From positions 310,001 through 374,000 of the forward strand of contig NZ_CP034835.1 in the NCBI RefSeq assembly GCF_004014715.1: a DNA stretch of 64,000 nucleotides, given 5' to 3'. The position numbers were made by a program, and so were the translations under genes. Positions within the stretch are counted from its first letter, which is position 1; the number at the start of each line of letters is the position of its first letter. The stretch comes from Pseudoalteromonas sp. R3. Its GTDB lineage: Bacteria > Pseudomonadota > Gammaproteobacteria > Enterobacterales > Alteromonadaceae. Below are positions 1 to 11,876 of the stretch, piece by piece. The notes under the pieces were generated by a model. That model had not been told where the DNA came from, did not search any database, and worked only from the letters and a program-made list of their open reading frames with translations.

Positions 1-2118
1 CGTTATAAAGGCGAATCAACCTTTATGCCAAGCGACAGCATCCAGTATATGGATGTATCTCCACAGCAGGTTATCTCTGTGGCAGCAGCACTTATCCCAT
101 TCCTTGAACACGATGATGCGAACCGTGCATTGATGGGATCGAACATGCAACGTCAGGCTGTACCAACACTGCGCGCAGATAAGCCGCTGGTAGGTACAGG
201 TATCGAGCGTACGCTGGCAAAAGACTCTGGTGTAACCATTGTTGCTAAGCGTGGCGGTGTGGTGAAGTATGCAGATGCAAGCCGTATCGTTGTTAACGTG
301 AACGAAGAAGAGCGCGTACCTGGTGAAGCAGGTATCGACATCTATAACCTGACTAAATACACCCGCTCTAACCAGAACACCTGTATCAACCAAAAACCAA
401 CTTGTATGGTTGGTGAACCGGTCGTACGTGGTGATGTTCTGGCGGATGGTCCTTCGACTGACCTAGGCGACCTGGCTCTTGGTCAAAACCTGCGTGTGGC
501 ATTCATGCCATGGAATGGTTATAACTTCGAGGATTCAATTCTACTGTCTGAGCGCGTTGTTCAGGAAGATCGTCTAACTACGATCCACATCCAGGAACTA
601 CAGTGTATTGCACGTGATACTAAGCTTGGTCCAGAAGAGATCACTGCTGATATCCCGAACGTGGGTGAGTCTGCGCTAGGTAAGCTGGACGAATCAGGTG
701 TTGTATACATCGGTGCTGAAGTGAAAGGCGGCGATATCCTGGTTGGTAAAGTAACGCCTAAAGGTGAAACTCAATTAACGCCTGAAGAGAAGCTACTGCG
801 TGCTATTTTCGGTGAAAAAGCGTCTGATGTGAAAGACAGCTCACTACGTGTACCTAACTCTGTATCTGGTACCGTTATCGACGTTCAGGTCTTTACCCGT
901 GATGGTGTAGAAAAAGACAAGCGTGCGCTGGAAGTTGAAGACATGCAGCTTCGCGAAGCGAAGAAAGACTTCAACGAAGAGTTCCGTATTCTTGAAGGTG
1001 GTATCCTGACTCGTGCGCGTGACCTGCTGGTACGTGCTGGTCTGAGCGAAGACAAGATCGCTGATCTAAACGCTGATAAGTTACTGACGCAAAGCCTGGC
1101 TGACGAAGAGCAGCAAGCTGAGCTGGAGCAACTGGCAGCGCAGTACGACGAGCTGAAAGCTGAATACGATAAGAAGTTCGAGAACAAGCGTCGTAAGATC
1201 ACTCAAGGTGATGACCTGGCGCCGGGTGTACTGAAGATCGTTAAGGTTTACCTGGCTGTTAAGCGTCGCATCCAACCGGGTGATAAGATGGCGGGTCGTC
1301 ACGGTAACAAGGGTGTTATCTCTACTATCGTGCCTGTTGAAGACATGCCTTACGATGACAAAGGTCGTACGGTAGACATCGTTCTGAACCCGCTGGGTGT
1401 ACCATCGCGGATGAACATCGGTCAGATCCTTGAAACTCACATGGGTCTTGCTGCACGTGGTATCGGTGAGCGCATCGAAGACATGATGAAAGAGCAACGT
1501 GAACTGCACGAAATGCGCGACTTCATCAAGAAAGCTTACGAAATTGGTGACTGTCGTCAGAAAGTAGATATTGAGAACTTCTCTGATGATGAGATCCGTC
1601 GCTTGGCACACAACCTCAAAGGCGGTCTACCAATCGCGACACCTGCGTTTGACGGTGCTCGCGAAGCTGAAATCAAAGACATGCTAGAGCTGGGTGGTTA
1701 CCCACGAAGTGGTCAGGTAACGCTATATGATGGTCGTACTGGTGATGCATTTGAGCGTCAGGTAACGGTCGGCTACATGTATATGCTGAAACTGAACCAC
1801 CTTGTTGATGACAAGATGCACGCACGTTCTACCGGTTCTTACAGCCTGGTTACTCAGCAGCCGCTGGGTGGTAAGGCACAGTTCGGTGGTCAGCGTTTCG
1901 GTGAGATGGAGGTATGGGCACTTGAAGCATACGGTGCTGCCTACACGCTACAGGAAATGCTGACAGTTAAGTCGGATGACGTAAATGGTCGTACTAAGAT
2001 GTATAAGAACATCGTAGACGGCAACCATAAGATGGAGCCGGGCATGCCGGAATCATTCAACGTATTGTTGAAAGAGATCCGCTCGCTGGGTATCAACATC
2101 GAATTGGAAGAAAGTTGA
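1..2118 (+). CDS. rpoB: RNA polymerase beta subunit, 3' part (5' end outside window)
   Basis: The reading frame is open from base 1, so the gene begins upstream. The 705 residues present correspond to roughly the second half of the usual ~1,340-residue beta subunit. The visible sequence includes the conserved block around [13 protein letters not shown], the active-site region with GRHGNKGV, and the C-terminal clamp segment with [29 protein letters not shown]. The last residues end in ELEES. Beta forms the catalytic cleft with beta prime, and its C-terminus contacts beta prime. The gene is followed after 95 bp by rpoC, the standard rpoBC order. There is no sign of damage in the visible part. 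The common rifampicin-resistance clusters lie upstream and cannot be read here. Confidence 0.98.
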   Translation, partial: RYKGESTFMPSDSIQYMDVSPQQVISVAAALIPFLEHDDANRALMGSNMQRQAVPTLRADKPLVGTGIERTLAKDSGVTIVAKRGGVVKYADASRIVVNVNEEERVPGEAGIDIYNLTKYTRSNQNTCINQKPTCMVGEPVVRGDVLADGPSTDLGDLALGQNLRVAFMPWNGYNFEDSILLSERVVQEDRLTTIHIQELQCIARDTKLGPEEITADIPNVGESALGKLDESGVVYIGAEVKGGDILVGKVTPKGETQLTPEEKLLRAIFGEKASDVKDSSLRVPNSVSGTVIDVQVFTRDGVEKDKRALEVEDMQLREAKKDFNEEFRILEGGILTRARDLLVRAGLSEDKIADLNADKLLTQSLADEEQQAELEQLAAQYDELKAEYDKKFENKRRKITQGDDLAPGVLKIVKVYLAVKRRIQPGDKMAGRHGNKGVISTIVPVEDMPYDDKGRTVDIVLNPLGVPSRMNIGQILETHMGLAARGIGERIEDMMKEQRELHEMRDFIKKAYEIGDCRQKVDIENFSDDEIRRLAHNLKGGLPIATPAFDGAREAEIKDMLELGGYPRSGQVTLYDGRTGDAFERQVTVGYMYMLKLNHLVDDKMHARSTGSYSLVTQQPLGGKAQFGGQRFGEMEVWALEAYGAAYTLQEMLTVKSDDVNGRTKMYKNIVDGNHKMEPGMPESFNVLLKEIRSLGINIELEES

Positions 2119-2124
2119 TCCGCC

Positions 2125-2184
2125 GGGCCGCCTAAGCGGCCCAGACCGGACTGAAAAGAATGAAGGGGCAAGCCTGGCTTGCCC
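2125..2184 (+). other. Two intercistronic hairpins between rpoB and rpoC
   Basis: Two perfect inverted repeats lie in the 95-bp gap. GGGCCGC-CTAA-GCGGCCC is at 2125-2142, and GGGCAAGCC-T-GGCTTGCCC at 2166-2184 is a nearly continuous 19-base palindrome. Neither is followed by a T-run, so they are not classical terminators. They could be processing or mRNA-stability structures, which is inference. The second one falls just upstream of the rpoC ribosome binding site. Confidence 0.6.
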
Positions 2185-2213
2185 TCAAGATTAACTCCGA
2201 CAGGAGAGCTAAG

Positions 2214-5200
2214 GTGAAAGACTTACTTAAGTTTCTGAAGCAACAAAATAAGACCGAAGAATTCGATGCAATTCGCATTGGTCTTGCTTCGCCGGACATG
2301 GTGCGTTCATGGTCCTACGGTGAGGTAAAGAAACCTGAGACAATTAACTACCGTACTTTCAAGCCTGAGCGTGACGGCTTATTCTGTGCCCGTATCTTCG
2401 GCCCAGTAAAAGATTATGAGTGTTTGTGTGGTAAGTACAAGCGCTTGAAGCACCGTGGTGTGATCTGTGAAAAGTGTGGCGTTGAAGTTACACTGACTAA
2501 AGTACGCCGTGACCGCATGGGTCACATTGAGCTGGCAAGCCCAGTTGCACACATTTGGTTCCTAAAATCATTGCCGTCTCGTATCGGCCTGATGCTGGAC
2601 ATGACGCTTCGTGATATCGAGCGTGTACTTTACTTCGAGTCATTCGTTGTAACTGAACCTGGCATGACTACGCTTGAGCGTGGCCAGCTGTTAGGTGAAG
2701 AAGAGTACCTGGATGCTCTGGAAGAGCACGGTGACGAGTTCGAAGCTAAGATGGGTGCCGAAGCGGTGCTTGATCTGCTACGTGACCTGGATCTGGGTCA
2801 ACTGATCGCAGAAATGCGTGAAGAGCTGCCAACTATCAATTCTGAGACCAAGCGTAAGAAGATTACTAAGCGTCTTAAGTTGATGGAAGCGTTCCACCAG
2901 TCAGGTAACAACCCTGAGTGGATGGTAATGAGCGTACTGCCAGTTCTGCCACCTGATCTACGTCCATTGGTACCACTGGATGGTGGTCGTTTCGCGACGT
3001 CTGATCTGAACGATTTATACCGTCGTGTTATCAACCGTAACAACCGTCTTAAGCGTCTACTTGATTTGGCGGCACCGGACATCATCGTACGCAACGAAAA
3101 GCGTATGTTGCAAGAAGCGGTAGATGCACTGCTAGATAACGGTCGTCGCGGCCGTGCGATCACAGGTTCTAACAAGCGTCCTCTGAAGTCGCTTGCAGAC
3201 ATGATCAAAGGTAAGCAAGGTCGTTTCCGTCAAAACCTACTAGGTAAACGTGTAGACTACTCAGGCCGTTCTGTAATCACAGTAGGCCCAACACTGAAAT
3301 TACACCAGTGTGGTCTGCCTAAGAAGATGGCACTTGAGCTATTCAAGCCATTTATCTACGGCAAACTAGAGCGTCGCGGCATGGCGACAACCATCAAAGC
3401 TGCGAAGAAGATGGTTGAGCGCGAAGTACCAGAGGTTTGGGACGTACTAGATGAAGTTATCCGCGAGCACCCAGTTCTACTGAACCGTGCACCTACACTT
3501 CACAGACTAGGTATCCAGGCGTTTGAACCGGTTCTGATCGAAGGTAAAGCAATCCACCTGCACCCGCTAGTGTGTGCGGCGTATAACGCTGACTTCGATG
3601 GTGACCAAATGGCGGTACACGTACCGTTGACACTGGAAGCACAGCTTGAAGCACGTGCCCTGATGATGTCGACCAACAACATCCTGTCTCCTGCGAACGG
3701 TGAACCAATCATCGTACCTTCACAGGACGTTGTATTGGGTCTGTACTATATGACTCGTGACCGCATCAATGCAAAAGGTGAAGGCATTGCCTTCAAAGAT
3801 GCGAAAGAAGCTGAAAAAGCTTATCGTACTGGTGCGGCTGAACTCCATGCACGCGTTAAAGTACGCATTGAAGAAGTCCATATTGATGGCGAAACAGGTG
3901 AGCGTAAAGACGTAACTGAAGTGGTTGAAACCACAGTTGGTCGTGCCATCCTGTCCTTGATCTTGCCAACCGGCCTGCCGTTTGAGTTGATCAACCGCAC
4001 GTTGGGTAAAAAGCAGATCTCTGGTTTGTTGAACGAGTGTTATCGTCGTCTGGGTCTGAAAGATACCGTTATCTTTGCTGACCAGGTGATGTACACCGGT
4101 TTCCACTACGCGATGAAGTCGGGTGTTTCTATCGGTATTAACGATATGGTAATCCCACCTACGAAAGCAGGTATCATCGAAGCGGCAGAAGCCGAAGTTA
4201 CAGAAATCAACCAGCAATTCCAGTCTGGTCTTGTAACTGCGGGTGAGAAATACAACAAAGTTATCGATATCTGGTCACGTGTTAATGAAAACTTGTCACG
4301 TGAGATGATGGCGAACTTGTCGAAAGACACGGTTGTGAATGCAAAAGGTGAAGAAGAAGAGCAAGACTCTTTCAACTCAGTATTCATGATGGCTGACTCG
4401 GGCGCACGTGGTAGTGCCGCTCAGATCCGTCAGCTAGCCGGTATGCGTGGTCTGATGGCACGTCCGGATGGTTCAATCATCGAAACACCTATCACGGCGA
4501 ACTTCCGTGAAGGTCTGAACGTACTACAGTACTTCATCTCGACGCACGGTGCGCGTAAAGGTCTAGCCGATACGGCACTTAAGACAGCGAACTCGGGTTA
4601 TCTGACTCGTCGTCTGGTAGACGTGGCACAAGACTTGGTCATCAACGAAAGCGATTGTGGTACCCTTGAAGGTACAGTGATGAAGCCGCTGATTGAAGGT
4701 GGTGACGTTGTAGAACCACTACGCGAGCGTGTATTGGGTCGTGTTGTAGCAGAAGACGTGGTTATCCCTGGCACTGAAGAAGTGCTGGTTGAGCGTAACG
4801 TGATGCTTGATGAAAAACTGTGTGACCTGCTAGAAGAGCACTCAGTGGACGAAGTGAAAGTACGCTCGGTTATCACCTGTGAAAACGATTTTGGTGTATG
4901 TGCTAACTGTTACGGTCGTGACCTGGCGCGTGGCCATATCATCAATGCGGGTGAGTCTGTGGGTGTTATCGCGGCACAGTCAATCGGTGAGCCGGGTACC
5001 CAGCTGACGATGCGTACCTTCCACATCGGTGGTGCGGCATCTCGAGCGTCTGCAGAAAACAGCGTTCAGGTGAAGAACAACGGTAGCATGAAGCTGCACA
5101 ATGCGAAGTTCGTAATCAATACCGACGGTAAGATAGTGATCACCTCACGTTCGACTGAAATTACGGTTATTGACGAACAAGGCCGTGAGAAAGAGCGCTA

Positions 5201-6395
5201 TAAAGTGCCTTACGGTGCCGTATTGTCAGTGAATGACGGTGCAGAAGTCAAAGGTAACGACATTGTCGCAACCTGGGATCCGCACAGTCACCCAATCATC
5301 ATCGAGCATGAGTCTAAAGTATCGTTCAGCGACATCGACGATTCTAACACTGAAGCACAGACAGACGAACTGACTGGTCTGACGCGTGTGGTAGTTAAAG
5401 ACCTTGCTAAGGTGAATGCGAAAGAGCCTAAGCTTATCATTGAAAATGAAGAGCGTGGCCTGCAGGAAATTCGTCTGCCTTCGTTCACTACCATCGAAAT
5501 CACAGATGGTGCTACGGCTCAGCCGGGTGACGTATTGGCGCGTATTCCTCAGGAAGGTTCGAAGACTCGTGATATCACGGGTGGTCTACCTCGAGTTGCT
5601 GACCTATTCGAAGCACGTAAGCCGAAAGATCCAGCAATCCTGGCAGAAATCACAGGTACCGTTAGCTTTGGTAAAGAAACCAAAGGTAAGAAGCGCCTGG
5701 TGATCACGCCGGCAGAGGGCGATGCATACGAAGAAATGATCCCGAAATGGCGTCAGCTGAACGTGTTCGAGGGTGAGCAGGTATCTAAAGGTGAAGTTAT
5801 CGCCGATGGCCCTGAGTCTCCGCACGACATCTTACGTCTACGTGGTGTGACTGACGTATCTAACTACATCGTAAACGAAGTACAAGAAGTATATCGTCTA
5901 CAGGGTGTAAAGATTAACGATAAGCACATCGAAACCATCATTCGCCAGATGCTACGTAAATGTATCATCATCGATGGTGGTGACAGTGAGTTCCTGGCGG
6001 GCGAGCAAGCCGAAGTGGCGCGCGTTAACATCGCAAACCGTGAGCTAGAGAAACAAGGTAAGATCCCAGCTAAGTTCGAAATTCAGCTGATGGGTATTAC
6101 TAAAGCCTCACTGGCAACAGAATCTTTCATCTCTGCAGCCTCGTTCCAGGAAACAACTCGTGTCCTGACTGAAGCCGCAGTAAATGGTAAGAGTGATGAG
6201 CTACGTGGTCTGAAAGAAAACGTTATCGTGGGTCGTCTGATCCCAGCGGGTACCGGTTTCTCTTACCACTTAGATCGCATCAACCGTCGTAAGCAAAATG
6301 AAGCTGCAGTTGAAGAGCAGACAGTAAGTGCTGAAGAAGCATCTCAGGCACTGACTGACGCACTAAACGCAGACTTGCTTGGCGGCCAAGACTAA
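2214..6395 (+). CDS. rpoC: RNA polymerase beta prime subunit
   Basis: This 1,393-residue protein is the usual length for gammaproteobacterial beta prime. I chose the GTG at 2214 because it gives the canonical N-terminus ([20 protein letters not shown]) and follows a CAGGAGAG ribosome binding site; an in-frame ATG at 2160 would add an unrelated 18-residue leader. The order of features is the N-terminal zinc site (CLCGKY...CEKCG), the catalytic [12 protein letters not shown] that binds the active-site magnesium ions, the trigger-loop region near [16 protein letters not shown], and the second zinc cluster ([19 protein letters not shown]). The gene is co-transcribed with rpoB and followed by a strong terminator. 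Confidence 0.98.
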   Translation: MKDLLKFLKQQNKTEEFDAIRIGLASPDMVRSWSYGEVKKPETINYRTFKPERDGLFCARIFGPVKDYECLCGKYKRLKHRGVICEKCGVEVTLTKVRRDRMGHIELASPVAHIWFLKSLPSRIGLMLDMTLRDIERVLYFESFVVTEPGMTTLERGQLLGEEEYLDALEEHGDEFEAKMGAEAVLDLLRDLDLGQLIAEMREELPTINSETKRKKITKRLKLMEAFHQSGNNPEWMVMSVLPVLPPDLRPLVPLDGGRFATSDLNDLYRRVINRNNRLKRLLDLAAPDIIVRNEKRMLQEAVDALLDNGRRGRAITGSNKRPLKSLADMIKGKQGRFRQNLLGKRVDYSGRSVITVGPTLKLHQCGLPKKMALELFKPFIYGKLERRGMATTIKAAKKMVEREVPEVWDVLDEVIREHPVLLNRAPTLHRLGIQAFEPVLIEGKAIHLHPLVCAAYNADFDGDQMAVHVPLTLEAQLEARALMMSTNNILSPANGEPIIVPSQDVVLGLYYMTRDRINAKGEGIAFKDAKEAEKAYRTGAAELHARVKVRIEEVHIDGETGERKDVTEVVETTVGRAILSLILPTGLPFELINRTLGKKQISGLLNECYRRLGLKDTVIFADQVMYTGFHYAMKSGVSIGINDMVIPPTKAGIIEAAEAEVTEINQQFQSGLVTAGEKYNKVIDIWSRVNENLSREMMANLSKDTVVNAKGEEEEQDSFNSVFMMADSGARGSAAQIRQLAGMRGLMARPDGSIIETPITANFREGLNVLQYFISTHGARKGLADTALKTANSGYLTRRLVDVAQDLVINESDCGTLEGTVMKPLIEGGDVVEPLRERVLGRVVAEDVVIPGTEEVLVERNVMLDEKLCDLLEEHSVDEVKVRSVITCENDFGVCANCYGRDLARGHIINAGESVGVIAAQSIGEPGTQLTMRTFHIGGAASRASAENSVQVKNNGSMKLHNAKFVINTDGKIVITSRSTEITVIDEQGREKERYKVPYGAVLSVNDGAEVKGNDIVATWDPHSHPIIIEHESKVSFSDIDDSNTEAQTDELTGLTRVVVKDLAKVNAKEPKLIIENEERGLQEIRLPSFTTIEITDGATAQPGDVLARIPQEGSKTRDITGGLPRVADLFEARKPKDPAILAEITGTVSFGKETKGKKRLVITPAEGDAYEEMIPKWRQLNVFEGEQVSKGEVIADGPESPHDILRLRGVTDVSNYIVNEVQEVYRLQGVKINDKHIETIIRQMLRKCIIIDGGDSEFLAGEQAEVARVNIANRELEKQGKIPAKFEIQLMGITKASLATESFISAASFQETTRVLTEAAVNGKSDELRGLKENVIVGRLIPAGTGFSYHLDRINRRKQNEAAVEEQTVSAEEASQALTDALNADLLGGQD

Positions 6396-6452
6396 AATTG
6401 ACGAAAAACGCGTCAATTACAATAAAAAGGCAGCTTTAACGCTGCCTTTTTA
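6396..6452 (+). terminator. rpoC operon terminator
   Basis: Immediately after the rpoC stop is an inverted repeat AATTGACG / CGTCAATT (6396-6403 and 6411-6418). A classical intrinsic terminator follows, with AAAAAGGCAGC at 6424-6434, a TTTAAC loop, and GCTGCCTTTTT at 6441-6451. The second hairpin with its T-run is the likely end of the rpoBC transcript. Confidence 0.9.
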
Positions 6453-6462
6453 GTTGTTTTGG

Positions 6463-6491
6463 TTGACAGGTTAAACTTTGCTCATTAAAAT
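6463..6491 (+). promoter_or_regulatory. Sigma70 promoter of the str operon
   Basis: A consensus -35 box TTGACA (6463-6468) is separated by 17 bases from TAAAAT (6486-6491), a five-of-six match to the -10 consensus. It lies between the rpoC terminator and rpsL, leaving a leader of roughly 90 bases. This spacing fits the main promoter for rpsL-rpsG-fusA-tuf. Confidence 0.8.
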
Positions 6492-6586
6492 TCCGCCACC
6501 CATTTATTCGTTCGAATAACAGAACGTTTAAATTGGCGAAATTTGATTTTTTCAGTAGTAATTTTTATTAATTCAGGAGCTATTTA

Positions 6587-6961
6587 ATGGCAACTATTAA
6601 CCAGCTAGTACGTAAGCCACGTCGCAGCAAGGTTACTAAGAGCAACTCAGCTGCTCTTAAAGCTTGTCCTCAAAAGCGTGGTGTATGTACTCGTGTATAT
6701 ACAACTACACCTAAGAAGCCAAACTCTGCACTACGTAAAGTAGCGCGTGTTCGTCTAACGAACGGCTTCGAAGTAACATCTTACATTGGTGGTGAAGGCC
6801 ACAACTTGCAAGAGCACAGTGTTATCCTTATCCGTGGTGGTCGTGTTAAAGACTTACCAGGTGTGCGTTTCCACACAGTACGTGGCGCGCTTGACTGTGC
6901 TGGCGTAAATGACCGTAAACAAGGTCGTTCTAAGTACGGTGCAAAACGTCCTAAGGGCTAA
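6587..6961 (+). CDS. rpsL: 30S ribosomal protein S12
   Basis: The 124-residue product is the standard length for S12. S12 sits at the 30S decoding centre and controls accuracy of tRNA selection. The signature [19 protein letters not shown] is intact. Lys43 and Lys88 (in GGRVKDLPG), where substitutions give streptomycin resistance in other bacteria, are both the wild-type lysine, so sequence predicts sensitivity at this locus. The start is preceded by a good AGGAG ribosome binding site. It is first gene of the str operon, followed by rpsG, fusA and tuf. Confidence 0.98.
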   Translation: MATINQLVRKPRRSKVTKSNSAALKACPQKRGVCTRVYTTTPKKPNSALRKVARVRLTNGFEVTSYIGGEGHNLQEHSVILIRGGRVKDLPGVRFHTVRGALDCAGVNDRKQGRSKYGAKRPKG

Positions 6962-7045
6962 TGGTTCTCCGTTAGTAAGGCCAAGCACTTAAGTTTTAAT
7001 TTATATATTTTGTTTTGGGAATTCGTCGTAGTAAGACGAACCTGA

Positions 7046-7534
<489 letters not shown>

Positions 7535-7561
7535 TCTGCCCGAGACCTTTAAGAGGATAAT

Positions 7562-9676
7562 ATGGCACGTACAACTCCTATTGAGCGCTACCGTAATATC
7601 GGGATCTGTGCTCACGTAGATGCGGGGAAAACCACCACTACGGAACGTGTACTTTATTACACGGGCCTGTCTCACAAAATCGGTGAGGTACATGATGGTG
7701 CCGCAACTATGGACTGGATGGAGCAGGAGCAGGAGCGTGGTATTACCATTACTTCTGCTGCGACCACGTGTTTCTGGAAAGGGATGGATGCTCAGTTTGA
7801 TGAGCATCGCATAAACATCATCGATACTCCGGGACACGTAGACTTCACCATCGAAGTAGAACGTTCATTACGTGTACTAGATGGCGCTGTAGTCGTATTA
7901 TGTGCTTCATCAGGTGTACAACCACAAACGGAAACCGTTTGGCGTCAGGCGAACAAGTACGAAGTACCTCGCATGATTTTCGTCAATAAAATGGACCGTA
8001 CCGGCGCAGATTTTCTCGCCGTTGTGGATCAGGTGAAAAAGCGTCTTGGCGCTACGCCTGTGCCAATTCAGTTACCAATTGGTGCTGAAGATGAATTTAA
8101 AGGTGTTATTGATCTCATCAAGATGAAAGCCATCAACTGGAATGCTGAAGACCAGGGGATGACTTTCAACTATGAAGAGATCCCGGCAGAACTTCAGGAG
8201 CTGGCAGAGGAGTGGCGCGCAGAGCTACTCGAATCTGCTGCAGAAGCTTCTGAAGAGCTAATGGACAAATATCTTGAAGAAGGTGAACTGAACGAGGCCG
8301 AAATTAAGGCCGCGATCCGTCAGCGTACATTGAACAATGAAATTGTGCCAATGACCTGTGGTAGTGCGTTCAAAAACAAAGGTGTTCAGGCTGTGCTTGA
8401 TGCCGTTGTCGAATACATGCCATCTCCAACTGAGGTTAAAGAGATCCAGGGTATCCTGGAAGATGAAAGCGAAGCAACGCGTCCTGCGGACGACAGCGCA
8501 CCGTTTTCTGCTCTGGCGTTTAAGATCGCCACAGACCCTTTTGTTGGTACGCTTACCTTCTTCCGAGTTTATTCCGGCACAGTAGGTCAGGGTGACTCGG
8601 TTTATAACCCAGTTAAAGGCAAAAAAGAGCGCTTTGGACGTATCGTTCAGATGCACTCTAACTCGCGTGAAGAGATCAAAGAAGTTCGCGCCGGGGACAT
8701 TGCTGCTGCAATTGGTCTCAAAGACGTTACCACAGGTGACACGCTTTGTGCCCATGATGCTGTTATCACACTAGAGCGTATGGAATTCCCTGAGCCTGTG
8801 ATTTCAGTGGCAGTAGAGCCTAAGACCGTTGCTGACCAAGAAAAAATGGGTATCGCGCTGGGTAAACTGGCGGCGGAAGACCCGTCTTTCAGAGTTGAAA
8901 CCGACGAAGAATCAGGCCAAACCATTATTTCAGGTATGGGTGAACTCCACCTGGATATCATCGTAGATCGCATGAAACGTGAATTCAGTGTTGAATGTAA
9001 CGTAGGTAAGCCACAAGTGGCTTATCGTGAAACGATCCGCGGTTCGGTTGAAGCCGAAGGTAAATTCGTACGTCAGTCAGGCGGACGCGGCCAGTATGGT
9101 CACGTTTGGTTGAAGCTCGAGCCTATGGATGTTGCTGATGAAGACGCACCAATTTACGAATTCGTAAACGAAATCGTAGGTGGTACGGTTCCTAAGGAAT
9201 ACATTCCTGCGGTTGACAAAGGCATCCAGGAGCAGATGAAGCAAGGTGTTCTTGCGGGTTATCCTATGCTGGGTGTGAAAGCTACCTTGTTTGACGGCTC
9301 GTTCCACGATGTCGACTCAAATGAGATGGCGTTTAAGATTGCCGGCGCAATGGGCTTCAAGAAAGGCGCGCTAGATGCGCAGCCTGTGATTCTTGAGCCT
9401 GTTATGAAGGTAGAAGTCACCACCCCTGAAGCAAACATGGGTGATGTCGTTGGCGACCTTAACCGTCGTCGAGGCATAATCGAAGGTATGGAAGACTCGT
9501 TTGGTGGTCTGAAGCAAGTTAATGCTCAGGTGCCGCTGTCTGAAATGTTTGGTTATGCAACCGATCTTCGTTCTGCAACACAAGGTCGAGCTTCGTACTC
9601 AATGGAATTTTCCAAGTACGCAGAAGCGGCGAAAAACGTTGCTGACGCAATTATTGCAGCTCGCGCTGTTAAGTAA
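7562..9676 (+). CDS. fusA: Translation elongation factor G
   Basis: EF-G is the GTPase that drives ribosome translocation and, with ribosome recycling factor, subunit splitting. The 704-residue length is typical. The GTPase domain shows the P-loop [13 protein letters not shown], the switch II motif DTPGHVDF, and NKMD for guanine recognition. The later blocks with GMGELHLDI and the domain IV segment [12 protein letters not shown] follow in the expected order. An AGAGGAT ribosome binding site lies just before the ATG, 27 bases after rpsG. This is the housekeeping copy by context, lying between rpsG and tuf. Confidence 0.98.
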   Translation: MARTTPIERYRNIGICAHVDAGKTTTTERVLYYTGLSHKIGEVHDGAATMDWMEQEQERGITITSAATTCFWKGMDAQFDEHRINIIDTPGHVDFTIEVERSLRVLDGAVVVLCASSGVQPQTETVWRQANKYEVPRMIFVNKMDRTGADFLAVVDQVKKRLGATPVPIQLPIGAEDEFKGVIDLIKMKAINWNAEDQGMTFNYEEIPAELQELAEEWRAELLESAAEASEELMDKYLEEGELNEAEIKAAIRQRTLNNEIVPMTCGSAFKNKGVQAVLDAVVEYMPSPTEVKEIQGILEDESEATRPADDSAPFSALAFKIATDPFVGTLTFFRVYSGTVGQGDSVYNPVKGKKERFGRIVQMHSNSREEIKEVRAGDIAAAIGLKDVTTGDTLCAHDAVITLERMEFPEPVISVAVEPKTVADQEKMGIALGKLAAEDPSFRVETDEESGQTIISGMGELHLDIIVDRMKREFSVECNVGKPQVAYRETIRGSVEAEGKFVRQSGGRGQYGHVWLKLEPMDVADEDAPIYEFVNEIVGGTVPKEYIPAVDKGIQEQMKQGVLAGYPMLGVKATLFDGSFHDVDSNEMAFKIAGAMGFKKGALDAQPVILEPVMKVEVTTPEANMGDVVGDLNRRRGIIEGMEDSFGGLKQVNAQVPLSEMFGYATDLRSATQGRASYSMEFSKYAEAAKNVADAIIAARAVK

Positions 9677-9733
9677 TTTTAGTTCGGTCCGGTCTTAGGG
9701 CTGGACTTTAATTTCTTTATAGGAATTTTGAAA

Positions 9734-10918
9734 ATGGCAAAAGAAAAGTTTGAACGTTCGAAACCGCACGTTAACGTTGGTACTATCGGCCACGTTGACC
9801 ACGGTAAAACTACCCTAACTGCAGCAATCACTAACGTACTTGCAAAAGTATACGGTGGTGAAGCGAAAGACTTCGCATCAATCGATAACGCTCCAGAAGA
9901 GCGTGAGCGTGGTATCACAATCTCAACTTCACACGTTGAGTATGACACTCCAACTCGCCACTACGCGCACGTTGACTGTCCTGGACACGCTGACTACGTT
10001 AAAAACATGATCACTGGTGCTGCTCAGATGGACGGCGCGATCCTGGTAGTTGCTGCAACTGACGGTCCTATGCCTCAAACACGTGAGCACATCCTACTTT
10101 CTCGTCAGGTTGGTGTACCTTACATCATCGTATTCATGAACAAATGTGACATGGTTGACGACGAAGAGCTACTAGAGCTAGTAGAGATGGAAGTTCGTGA
10201 ACTTCTTTCTGAGTACGACTTCCCAGGTGATGACCTGCCTCTAATCCAGGGTTCTGCTCTTAAAGCGCTTGAAGGCGAGAAAGAGTGGGAAGACAAGATC
10301 GTTGAGCTTGCAGAAGCACTAGATTCTTACATCCCAGAGCCAGAGCGTGACATCGATAAGCCGTTCATCATGCCTATCGAAGACGTATTCTCAATCCAGG
10401 GTCGTGGTACAGTTGTAACTGGCCGTGTTGAAGCTGGTATCATCAACGTGAACGACGAAGTTGAAATCGTAGGTATCAAAGAAACTACGAAGACAACTTG
10501 TACAGGTGTTGAAATGTTCCGTAAGCTGCTTGACGAAGGTCGTGCAGGTGAGAACATCGGTGCCCTTCTACGTGGTACTAAGCGTGACGAAGTTGAGCGT
10601 GGTCAGGTTCTTGCTAAGCCTGGTTCAATCACTCCGCACACTAAGTTCACTTCAGAAGTATACGTACTGTCTAAAGATGAAGGTGGTCGTCACACTCCAT
10701 TCTTCAAAGGCTACCGTCCACAGTTCTACTTCCGTACAACTGACGTAACTGGTAACGTTGAGCTGCCAGAAGGCGTTGAAATGGTAATGCCTGGTGACAA
10801 CATCAAGATGACTGTTGAGCTGATCTGCCCAATCGCGATGGACGAAGGTCTACGTTTCGCGATCCGTGAAGGTGGCCGTACAGTTGGTGCTGGTGTTGTT
10901 GCAACTATCGTTGAGTAA
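9734..10918 (+). CDS. tuf: Translation elongation factor Tu
   Basis: EF-Tu delivers aminoacyl-tRNA to the ribosome as a GTP complex. The 394-residue protein starts [20 protein letters not shown]; the ATG at 9734 is chosen over an in-frame TTG six bases upstream because it matches the family start and sits behind AGGA (9721-9724). Visible motifs are GHVDHGKTT (P-loop), DCPGHADY (switch II) and NKCD (guanine recognition). Codon use is strongly biased towards a small set, as expected for a very highly expressed gene. Gammaproteobacteria usually carry two tuf genes, and only one is in this window. The 3' end, including the last codons, is echoed three times in the following 800 bases (see the repeat entries). 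Confidence 0.98.
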   Translation: MAKEKFERSKPHVNVGTIGHVDHGKTTLTAAITNVLAKVYGGEAKDFASIDNAPEERERGITISTSHVEYDTPTRHYAHVDCPGHADYVKNMITGAAQMDGAILVVAATDGPMPQTREHILLSRQVGVPYIIVFMNKCDMVDDEELLELVEMEVRELLSEYDFPGDDLPLIQGSALKALEGEKEWEDKIVELAEALDSYIPEPERDIDKPFIMPIEDVFSIQGRGTVVTGRVEAGIINVNDEVEIVGIKETTKTTCTGVEMFRKLLDEGRAGENIGALLRGTKRDEVERGQVLAKPGSITPHTKFTSEVYVLSKDEGGRHTPFFKGYRPQFYFRTTDVTGNVELPEGVEMVMPGDNIKMTVELICPIAMDEGLRFAIREGGRTVGAGVVATIVE

Positions 10919-10948
10919 TATCGACTTTAGTTAATGCAATAAGCATTG

Positions 10949-10977
10949 TAAAAAAGGTCACCTCGGTGGCCTTTTTT
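10949..10977 (+). terminator. tuf (str operon) terminator
   Basis: The sequence AAAAAAGGTCACC, a short loop and GGTGGCCTTTTTT form a stable stem with one wobble pair and a T-run, about 30 bases after the tuf stop. This is the intrinsic end of the str operon. Related hairpins recur at about 11083, 11380 and 11680. Confidence 0.88.
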
Positions 10978-11009
10978 AATGCCTGAGTGAAAGTCATCAT
11001 GTGAAGGCG

Positions 11010-11120
11010 GCATTCTCTACAAGGTAATGTTGGTGCTTGTAGCTATAATCGTAGAATAATCTACAGATTGCAGTAACACTGTGAAAAGGTCGTTTCCTTG
11101 TAAAAGGTGCGGCCTTTTTT
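11010..11120 (+). repeat. Diverged relic of the tuf 3' end and terminator
   Basis: At 11039-11059 the bases read, in frame, Val-Ala-Ile-Ile-Val-Glu-stop, against Val-Ala-Thr-Ile-Val-Glu-stop in the real tuf. The codons differ (GTA GCT ATA ATC GTA GAA TAA). After it come the recognisable remains of the post-stop region (ATAATCTACAG..., CACTGTGAAAAGG) and a weaker hairpin ending in GGCCTTTTTT at 11111-11120. Upstream, the similarity to tuf fades after about 20 bases, and a 5-base gap relative to tuf is shared with the two later copies. It is not a gene; it looks like an old duplicate of the operon end. Confidence 0.7.
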
Positions 11121-11419
11121 AATGCCTGAAGTATGAGAATGGATAATTTAGTGTGGAAATACATCCATGTAGCCACGCCCATCGCGCATCCTTGCGCTCA
11201 CCTCCTTATGCTGCGAAGCGGTGCTTCGTTCATTCGTCGCCCTTGCGCAAAGGAAATGTCAGTGCAAGCACTGTGTCATTATCCTTTGCACGATAGGTGG
11301 CGCCTTCCACAGGGTAATGTAGGTGCTAGTTGCAACTATCGTTGAGTAATATCGACTTTAGTTAATGCAATAAGCATTGTGAAAAAGGCCATTCTCTAAT
11401 AAAGAGCGTGGTCTTTTTT
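11121..11419 (+). repeat. 299-bp tandem repeat containing a tuf tail, copy 1
   Basis: The unit starts AATGCCTGAAGTATG and ends in a terminator-like T-run, and it is repeated directly at 11420-11718 with roughly 16 substitutions in 299 bases. In order it holds a segment with CCCATCGCGCATCC and the hairpin CGAAGC-GGT-GCTTCG, a larger hairpin at 11247-11289 (arms GCAAAGGA / TCCTTTGC with an inner AGTGC-AA-GCACT), then GTTGCAACTATCGTTGAG plus TAA, identical to the last codons of tuf, followed by about 30 identical bases of trailer and a terminator. A 70-codon open frame runs through it but has no plausible start signal or family, so I do not call a gene. Confidence 0.9.
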
Positions 11420-11718
11420 AATGCCTGAAGTATGGCGATGGAAAATGCGGTGTGGAAGTACATCCATGTAGCGACGCCCATCGCGCATCCGTGCGCTCAC
11501 CTCCTCATGCTGCGAAGCGGTGCTTCGGTCATTCGTCGCCCTTGCGCAAAGGAAATGTCAGTGCAAGCACTGTGTCATTATCCTTTGCACGATAGGTGGC
11601 GCCTTCCACAGGGTAATGTAGGTGCTAGTTGCAACTATCGTTGAGTAATATCGACTTTAGTTAATGCAATAAGCATTGTGAAAAAGGCCGTTCTCTAATA
11701 AAGAGTGTGGCCTTTTTT
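11420..11718 (+). repeat. 299-bp tandem repeat containing a tuf tail, copy 2
   Basis: This is the direct repeat of the preceding unit, offset by exactly 299 bases. The differences cluster in the first ~110 bases; the middle ~160 bases, including the large hairpin (11546-11588) and the tuf tail, are identical. The terminator here (GAAAAAGGCCG...TGTGGCCTTTTTT) keeps pairing through different bases from copy 1 (GAAAAAGGCCA...CGTGGTCTTTTTT), a hint that the stem is maintained. Confidence 0.9.
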
Positions 11719-11876
11719 AATGTTTGCAATATGAGAGATAAGTACGGAGTTTTTCTAAAGTGGCTCATTCCACCTTCTTTAATGGGAAAATCTGCTCAAA
11801 AACATATCAAAAAACGTCTCTTTGATTGTATTTTGTCCAAACGCACTGTTTTTCTCACTTTTCTTCAAAAAAGGGG

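Noticed and set aside
2160..2213. Upstream ATG start for rpoC
   Set aside because: The 18 extra residues come from the intercistronic hairpin; the GTG at 2214 has the ribosome binding site and the conserved N-terminus.
11133..11644. Two near-identical 70-codon open frames within the 299-bp repeats
   Set aside because: They have no ribosome binding site and contain the repeat's hairpins. They end inside the tuf tail in a non-tuf frame. Their similarity is explained by the DNA repeat.
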